Shown piece by piece: positions 58,201-64,000 of a stretch of DNA of 64,000 nt. The position numbers and the translations under genes are program-made. The DNA is from Selaginella moellendorffii (Eukaryota > Streptophyta > Lycopodiopsida > Selaginellales > Selaginellaceae). Location: contig NW_003314277.1 of assembly GCF_000143415.4 (NCBI RefSeq), positions 2,200,905 through 2,264,904 on the forward strand, given 5' to 3'. Positions within the stretch are counted from its first letter, which is position 1, and the number at the start of each line of letters is the position of its first letter. Below the pieces are notes generated by a model. It had not been told where the DNA came from and did not search any database. It worked only from the letters and a program-made list of their open reading frames with translations.

Positions 58201-58314
58201 AATGCTTCTCTTCTCTTAAATCCGCTCGAAAGAGAGCTCTCTATCCTCTACTATCACTATAAAATGGATCCTTTATAGGGTTCTTGGTCAAATCGAATAT
58301 GCTTCTTTCGCTGT

Positions 58315-59094
58315 CTAATTGTCGGCATTGGCACAGCTCGCGATTTCTGGACGATTTCCGAGGAAATCCACAGGAAAGCTCTTTGGAGGAGCGATCGACA
58401 CCTCTCGCAGATTCTCGGTCTCCAGCGCCAGGCGATTGAATCGCGTGTCGGCGACGACGAGCGCCCGGATGGACCTGCTGCGCAGCGTCACGACTGGGAT
58501 CTGCGTGGAGAAGCACTCGTCGATCGTCAGCTCCTCCAGCGCCGGGCAGCACGCCACGAATCTCTCCAGATCGTCGCCGTGGAAGATCACATTGGCGAAG
58601 CGGCATGTCCTGAGCTCCGGGAAGCGGCAGCCCTGGGGGATTCCATCGAAGTATCCAAACTCGAGCGAGAGGGAGGAGAGCCTGGGGCATCCCGAGAGAG
58701 AAGGGAGGAGATCCGAGAAGGCGCAGCCCTTGTTGCTGAGCTTGAGCTCGCGGACGCTGGCGCTAACGTGCTGGATCCATAGCTGCACGGCATTCTCGCA
58801 CAGACACACGAGCGATGGCTCCGTGGGGGAGAATCGCAGCGATAGCTCGCCGATGCCGCCGCCCTGGACCCTGGAGATGGCCGCCCAGACGATCTTCTCG
58901 GCGTCGAGCGACCTCACCACGCAATCCTGCTTCCACGACTTGGGGAAATCGAAATGCAGCGCCGGGACGCGCGCCGTCCAGCGCCGCCAATCCCGCGACA
59001 CGGCCGAGCAGCGCAGCAGCGCCTTGGCGTCCCTGATCTTGGACAGGATGCTGTCGACGATGAGATCGTCGGGGAGAGATTGGAAATCAGCCAT
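58315..59094 (-). CDS. F-box/LRR-like protein, 259 aa, intronless
   Basis: Substrate adaptor of an SCF ubiquitin ligase. The F-box is at the N-terminus (SLPDDLIVDSILSKIRDAKA, then CSAVSRDWRRW). It is followed by leucine-rich segments (LRFSPTEPSLVCLC, VRELKLSNKGCAFSDLLPSL, CPRLSSLSLEFGYFD, CPALEELTIDECF, SRSIRALVVADTRFNRLALE). The start at 59094 (MADFQSLPDD) puts the F-box at the usual distance; an in-frame ATG at 59166 adds 24 mainly hydrophobic residues and is less likely. The C-terminus is short for the family, which usually has more repeats, so loss of a 3' part is possible. Confidence 0.85.
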   Translation of the reverse strand: MADFQSLPDDLIVDSILSKIRDAKALLRCSAVSRDWRRWTARVPALHFDFPKSWKQDCVVRSLDAEKIVWAAISRVQGGGIGELSLRFSPTEPSLVCLCENAVQLWIQHVSASVRELKLSNKGCAFSDLLPSLSGCPRLSSLSLEFGYFDGIPQGCRFPELRTCRFANVIFHGDDLERFVACCPALEELTIDECFSTQIPVVTLRSRSIRALVVADTRFNRLALETENLREVSIAPPKSFPVDFLGNRPEIASCANADN

Positions 59095-59566
59095 CAAAGG
59101 CAGAAGAAAGAGCCTCGCAAGAACAAGAAGTAGAGATCCAAAGAGCCTTGCGAGAACAAGGAACACACACCCTGTCCTTGAGAGACTTATAGTACCATTG
59201 GGCCCAATCGCGATGAGCCACTGGCCGCTGCCGTACTCGCGACAAAAACCTTGGTGGTATGGTTACACGATCTCGTCGCCCCATTGGCCACGTACATTAT
59301 TTCCTGTGTTAGTGTAATAGATTAGGGAACGTAAGGCCTGTCTGAGACCACGTGACAGCTTCTAGAAGCTATTCCCCATGTGCCATTACACCCCCCTGCT
59401 TGACCTAATCTTAGGGTTAGGGCAAGTCAACACCAAAGCCCTAAACCCGATAGATCCGGATTTAAAAAAGAGGCTGGCCAAGATATCTATCGAAAAGCTC
59501 TAGCTTGTTTTGAGATAACAGGTCGATGATAATATTTACTAAATAGCATATTAAATAACCGCGTGA
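59095..59566. other. Spacer between F-box and Rab genes
   Basis: 5' flank of the F-box gene and 3' flank of the Rab gene. 59420-59450 contains telobox-like words (TTAGGGTTAGGG and AACCC). No gene is seen. Confidence 0.5.
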
Positions 59567-60693
59567 TCAGGAAGAACAGCAGCTTAGGCCGGAGTCTTGA
59601 GGTTTGGAGCTGTTTCCATTCTCGAGGCCGAGTTTCTTGGTGCCGCTGAGCGTCCCCGCCTTGGAGGAATCGGAGGAGAGGATTTTCTTGCTCACCATGC
59701 CGAAGATCTCCTTGATCACCGTCTCAAACGCGGCGGCCACGTTTGTGGAGTCGAGCGCTGAGGTCTCGATGAAGAAGAGGCCCTCTCTCTCGGCGAGATC
59801 GGTGGCCTCCTCGATGGAAACCTGGCGCAAGCTTTCGAGATCGGACTTGTTGCCGACGAGCATCGTGACCAGGCTAAAGTCAGAGTACACTGCAAGAAAA
59901 CAAAATAGAATCAAAGACTTGTGGATGTTTGAAGCAATGGTAGAGAAAGTAAACTGAAACACTCAAAGTCAGACATTTTCCCCGTGATCACGTCAGAAGC
60001 AAAGAAAGAATCTGACAAACTGCGAAATATAGAAAAGGACTCAAACACTCGCAAAAATAAAAATGGAAAAAACACCCTCGAAAAACTCGCCTCGAGAAGA
60101 GCAAACTAAGTTCAACGAAAAGAGAAAGAGAAAGAAAACAGTGGGATCTTCTGCAACTTCCAACGACCGCAAAGAGGACAAAGACACAAGAGCTAAAGAA
60201 TATACTCGCTACCTAGAGAACAGTGGACGATCACACAACCAAAGAAATGACAAAGGAAAGAGGAATGGATGTGATGGTGGAGTGCTTGGAAAAGGATGCA
60301 AAGAAAGAGATCTAAAGGATTGATTGAATAGATCTATGAATCGATCCCGAGTAACTTACCTCGGAGTTCTTCCAGCCATCGCTCCACATTCTCGAAAGTT
60401 TGCTTCTGGCTGATATCATAGACGATCATCGCTCCCACGGCGCCCCTGTAGTACGCCGAGGTCACAGCTCGAAACCTCTCCTGGCCGGCGGTGTCCCAAA
60501 TCTGGGCCTTGACCTCCTTGCCTTCGATCACCATGCTCTGCGTCTGGAACTCCACGCCGATGGTGGCGCGCGAGTTGAGATGGAATTCATTGCGCGAGTA
60601 CCTGGAGAGGAGATTCGACTTGCCGACCGCGGAATCGCCGATGAGGACGATCTTGAAGAGGTAGTCGTCGCCATCGCTGCCGCCATGGCCCAT
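59567..60693 (-). CDS. RABA: Rab GTPase of the RabA (Rab11) group, 218 aa
   Basis: Membrane-traffic switch, trans-Golgi/recycling-endosome to plasma membrane in plants. Two exons (minus): 60693-60360 and 59889-59567; 657 nt, 219 codons. P-loop [14 protein letters not shown], effector region [35 protein letters not shown], and [10 protein letters not shown]. The C-terminal hypervariable part ends in GLSCCSS, a dicysteine geranylgeranylation site. Effector and switch sequences match the plant RabA class; the subgroup cannot be set by eye. The single intron of 470 bp sits in the position common to plant RABA genes. The N-terminus [16 protein letters not shown] is complete. Confidence 0.93.
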
Positions 60694-61055
60694 GGCGCGG
60701 CGCGGAGCTTCGAGCTTGCTCGCTAGTCGCTGCCTAGAGAGAAGGGGAGGAGGGATTCGCCAAATGCGCCAATGCCATGGCAGGAGCTCCGTGAGGGCTT
60801 TGCAAAGGCAATGTATGTAAATTAGAGTGGCCTGGCATCATTGAATACACTAGGAGGGGAACATACTTCCTTGCTCTCTGTGTATTAACAGTGTTGTGTC
60901 AGATGAGAATATACAAGAATCATCTTCGTTTTGAATTATGTATTATGATAACTATAATGATGTTAGCTTATATCTATAAAATAAATGAAATCAAAAAACA
61001 ATTCACTAATATTTTAAACATTATTTCTTTTAGACTTGGATATTCATGGTATATC
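60694..61055. other. Rab gene upstream region, then AT-rich DNA
   Basis: Promoter and 5' flank of the Rab gene, with a change to strongly AT-rich DNA at about 60900. No gene is seen. Confidence 0.5.
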
Positions 61056-61059
61056 CCTT

Positions 61060-61760
61060 TTAACATATAGAGATCTGGATAAGACCCTTATATCGCGCCT
61101 TGAACTTTTGGGTGAGCAACAAGGCCGTCATCCTCCGAGTAAAAAGTGGATTAAAAAAATTAAGCAACTCTAGGCTGAACTTATGCAGGTGTTGTTCAGT
61201 GAGTAAGACTTTTCGTGATTCTGGCAGGATTTGATTTGTTCTGACGCCTGTTTGTGGATTTCTAGACGCTGTGTCGCTGGCAGACGGATTGGCGCTTGTC
61301 AAGATGGGAAACATGGTAAGGATGTGTGTGACGTTTCGACTGATTGATTGGAACTTTGGGATTTTGTGAGTTCGACAATGCTGGCCGTAGTAAAGCTAGA
61401 GACGATGGAGCCTGCTGCTGATACATCCAATCAAGGTTGCTTGAGTGAGTCTTTCTTGAGTAAAACACTATTCTTCTACACTTTACTGTGAATTTTCGTG
61501 ATTTTTCGAGCAGCTGTAGATTATGCTCGAGTCAGTAGAGCGCTTTGTAAGTCTCTCCAAGCCAATTTTTGCTCTCTAGTTTTTGCTGAGATTTCTAGGA
61601 AATCTAAAGATTATCCAGTGTAAGGCTATTCAAAGTTGGATCTATTTACTTAAATCTCGTGTTTTTTTTCCAGGAGACTCAACGTGAAAAACGGTAAAGT
61701 TGCTCTCACCTGGGATCGAGGTCATGCGTTACAATTGAAAGGAAAAACTTTTCTGGTGTG
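61060..61760 (+). pseudogene. Fragment of the unrecognised family with exon-like pieces
   Basis: 61095-61145 (CTTTTGGGTGAGCAACAAGGCCGTCATCCT) matches 63670-63705. Further right are short open blocks with splice-like borders: VSLADGLALVKMGNM before GTAAGG at 61316, MLAVVKLETMEPAADTSNQG around 61380-61440, and VDYARVSRAL before GTAAGT at 61541. They could be small exons of one gene, but no chain with a start and stop could be built. Confidence 0.35.
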
Positions 61761-61777
61761 TTTTTGAGAGCTTCACA

Positions 61778-61922
61778 GCTAGCTAGCAGTGCGCCACACC
61801 GCCATCGCAGCACACCCCTGCCCACACCGCTAAGCACGCCATCGCCACCATGCCACCATGCCACCCCACGCAACGGCCGCTCAGCCTAGCCCGCCACCAC
61901 CATCCCTCCACTGCCCAGCCAA
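61778..61922. repeat. GC-rich CCAC/CGCCA low-complexity island
   Basis: About 145 bp of GCCACACCGCC/CACCATGCCACC-type sequence, abruptly bounded by AT-rich DNA on both sides. It has no similarity to the rest of the window. The borders suggest an insertion. Confidence 0.6.
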
Positions 61923-62243
61923 TGTTAGTTAAATGTATTGTTGTTTTGAAAGGTAATATTGTACTTTTATATAAATATGATAAAATCAATGTTCCTAATA
62001 AATAATATAATTGACTTATTAATTTACTTTATACTTTCTTCACATCTGGGATCATTTGCCACTTGCTGTTTGAGAACACACTATAAATCTTCTCTTTTCA
62101 CAATTCCCATCATTTGGCAGATTAATTGGATTTGGCTAAAGTGATATCTTTGTTCTTGTTGTTATTCCTAACTTAGCTAACCTAGGTGCGAATTAGAAGC
62201 TACTCTTGAATATTTCAATCTTAATGCTACATACTAGCAAAAG

Positions 62244-62260
62244 TCCCAGCTACGCTGGGA
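62244..62260. other. Perfect 7-bp stem hairpin, possible Helitron end
   Basis: TCCCAGC-TAC-GCTGGGA forms a perfect stem with a 3-nt loop, preceded by CATACTAGCAAAAG. GC-rich hairpins with such A/T-rich surroundings occur near Helitron termini, and a Helitron lies 16 kb upstream, but no match to its ends could be shown. Confidence 0.4.
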
Positions 62261-63310
62261 GCATTGTGTTTATTTCTGATATTTTAATAATTTCAAAGAG
62301 TTGTAAGCGTATTTATATTTTTTAACATAATCATAATTATAAGATATATAGTTAAACATTTTTATATTTAAATATAGAAGAGAGAGTATCTGATTGATTT
62401 GATACTACATGTTTAAACATATTGAACATATTTTTTGTTTTAAAAATATCGTATATAGTAGACATAATAAAAAAATTCATCAATGAATACCATCTTTATA
62501 CAACTAAATGTTTAAAATCATTTGAACCTAGTGCATTATATTATCTTGGATCAGTTGTCTAATTGCCTTTTATATGTATTACAATATCACTTATGCCTCC
62601 TTGAATATTTGTTGAATTTAACACTTCATTCTCTATTTCTTACAATATTGTGAATGCATTAGCATAGGGATTTATCTCTTTTAATAATTAATCAAGACCA
62701 CCCATTAGTTGCTCATTGCATTTAGAATTGTGTTTGTTTTTTGATTTTTATCTCCGTTGGCATATTTTTCATTATTTGGTTTGAAACTTCCTAATATATA
62801 TAAAATTAGGGCCACCACTGCAATGATCAATGAGGCTCTTTCGTTTAAATATATTGGATGGTTAGTGAAAGATCTCGATTGTATCTTAAAATCTTTGATC
62901 AAACTACCATTAAATTAAAATATTAAATTAGAGTTTGTGAAGAAGTTTTTGGTAGCAAGAGGAATTCCAGTTGCATATATGGCACTTGTATGGTAGGTTT
63001 GGAGGGTATGGCCTGGAAAAAAATGTAAAATAAAAATATATGTGTGCTTGAATTGTTGTATGTGATTGCATATTATTTTGCACCACCACAAACAATGTCT
63101 GTATATAATTTTTTTTTCAAAGGTCATGCAAAATCCAAATAACCACTAGTTATTTATAGCCTAGCCTCTCTTAACTTTTGTTCTTGATTAATAAAAACAT
63201 CTAAGGGTTGGATAATCTTCTTGTTGCAGTTGTTAAAATCCTGTGTTTTACCGGTCCCATTAAATTAGTTAATTCCTTTTAATTGCAATTCTAAAATATA
63301 CTTAAATATT
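62261..63310. other. AT-rich stretch without a supported gene
   Basis: One minus-strand phrase near 63255 (FNGTGKT) could be a Walker A remnant of another helicase, but the surrounding frames give no further support. Confidence 0.35.
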
Positions 63311-63339
63311 CTTAGTATCTTACTTCAGTATTAGGCCTT

Positions 63340-64000
63340 TGAGGCTTCTTCATGGCAGTAAGTTCTTTGATGAAAATCTCAACGTAGCTCATAAATTCAC
63401 TGCAGTGGAAAGACGCCTTAAACAAGCTCGGGCTTTTCCTGTATGAACACGAGAGACGTGCGATAGAGGCCAACCTTACTACCTCTTCGCAGACTATGAC
63501 GGAGGACGCGCTCGCCCGAGCAGGGGACGACCACCTCGAACAGGCCAAAGTGTTCGTGCCCTTCATACGAGCACCTCCAAACAGTCAGGCGGACTATAAC
63601 CAGCAGACTGTGGAGCTTCACCGCGATCTGGTAAGAAGGTGGCAGGACATGGAAGGTGACAGCTTTCAAAACTTTTGGGCAAGCAAGAAGGCCGTCGTCC
63701 TGGACGCTCTTCCAAGGAATGCCTGGTTCAAGTAGTCACGGACGAATCTGACAAAAAAGTTAATGGGGTGGAGTCGTATTGACAGCAGCGTAGTCTGTTC
63801 GTGGTGCTTGCCAAAGCTATAGCTACTGCGCAAGGGGTGCTCGTTGACATTACATAGGGTTTGAAAGGGGCTGAGGACTCTATTTTTGAGGGAGGGTACT
63901 CCAGGAGGCCAGACAGCTTCTTCAAAATCGGCGATACATGGGTTGCTATGGAGCTGAGGACGAAGGGTGATGACCACAAGATCGCGGAGGCCAGGGGAGA
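63340..64000 (+). pseudogene. Copy of the unrecognised family, running off the window
   Basis: The plus strand gives HKFTAVERRLKQARAF, then from 63496 MTEDALARAGDDHLEQAKVF, YNQQTVELHRDLVRRWQDME and FWASKKAVVLDALPRNAWFK to a stop at 63735. A further block near 63870-64000 gives DSIFEGGYSRRPDSFFKIGD and VAMELRTKGDDHKI. The first part is the inverted counterpart of 52090-52640. Frame changes separate the blocks. The gene may be complete outside the window. Confidence 0.5.

Noticed and set aside
62915-63280. Second PIF1-like helicase remnant (FNGTGKT phrase)
   Set aside because: Only one short motif was found, and adjacent frames do not continue as a helicase.

Overview
The window looks like nuclear DNA of a land plant with very compact genes. 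Introns are mostly 50-110 bp with GT-AG ends and T-rich acceptors. The gene set is typical of plants: a respiratory burst oxidase, a PPR protein, a plastid small heat-shock protein, a germin-like protein, a RabA GTPase, PLAC8 and ELMO proteins. The very short introns, GC-rich coding blocks, AT-rich repeat blocks and uniform 31-residue PPR repeats suggest a lycophyte, most likely Selaginella. That assignment is inference; no database was searched.

Layout. 0-11 kb is an AT-rich repeat block: a decayed chromodomain Ty3/gypsy element (+), a minisatellite, a bulb-type lectin gene between two inverted LTR-like arms, and a decayed, rearranged gypsy element (copy A, -). 11-29 kb is a gene-dense block: RBOH (-), RBL14-type rhomboid (-), PPR (+), a predicted trihelix/NMN adenylyltransferase fusion (-), a small heat-shock protein (+), a HIT protein (-), thymidine kinase (+) and an MSRC-type lysine-rich protein (+). 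Three successive neighbour pairs are head-to-head with only 116-239 bp between start codons. 29.8-34.8 kb is a second gypsy element (copy B, -) with two 175-bp LTRs. 35-42.6 kb holds PLAC8 (-), ELMO (+), a germin-like gene broken by a 487-bp insertion, and a patchwork of duplicated ELMO pieces, an S-adenosylmethionine decarboxylase fragment and a P-loop NTPase pseudogene. 42.6-47.4 kb is a decayed Helitron (Rep plus PIF1 helicase) followed by a Merlin-type transposase remnant. 47.5-58.2 kb contains several diverged copies of an unrecognised gene family, a cluster of inverted repeats and an intact acyl-CoA thioesterase gene (-). 58.3-60.7 kb has an F-box gene and a RabA GTPase (both -). 60.7-64 kb is AT-rich with further pieces of the unrecognised family.

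The most notable point is at 19766-21787. The trihelix reading frame has no proper end of its own. It runs through a 98-bp T-rich intron, in frame, into an NMN adenylyltransferase that lacks a start codon. The spliced CDS is 1470 nt, exactly 490 codons. Gene models were built by hand from splice signals, frame and family similarity. Exon edges can be off by a base or two where frame closure was not verified, and this is stated where it applies.
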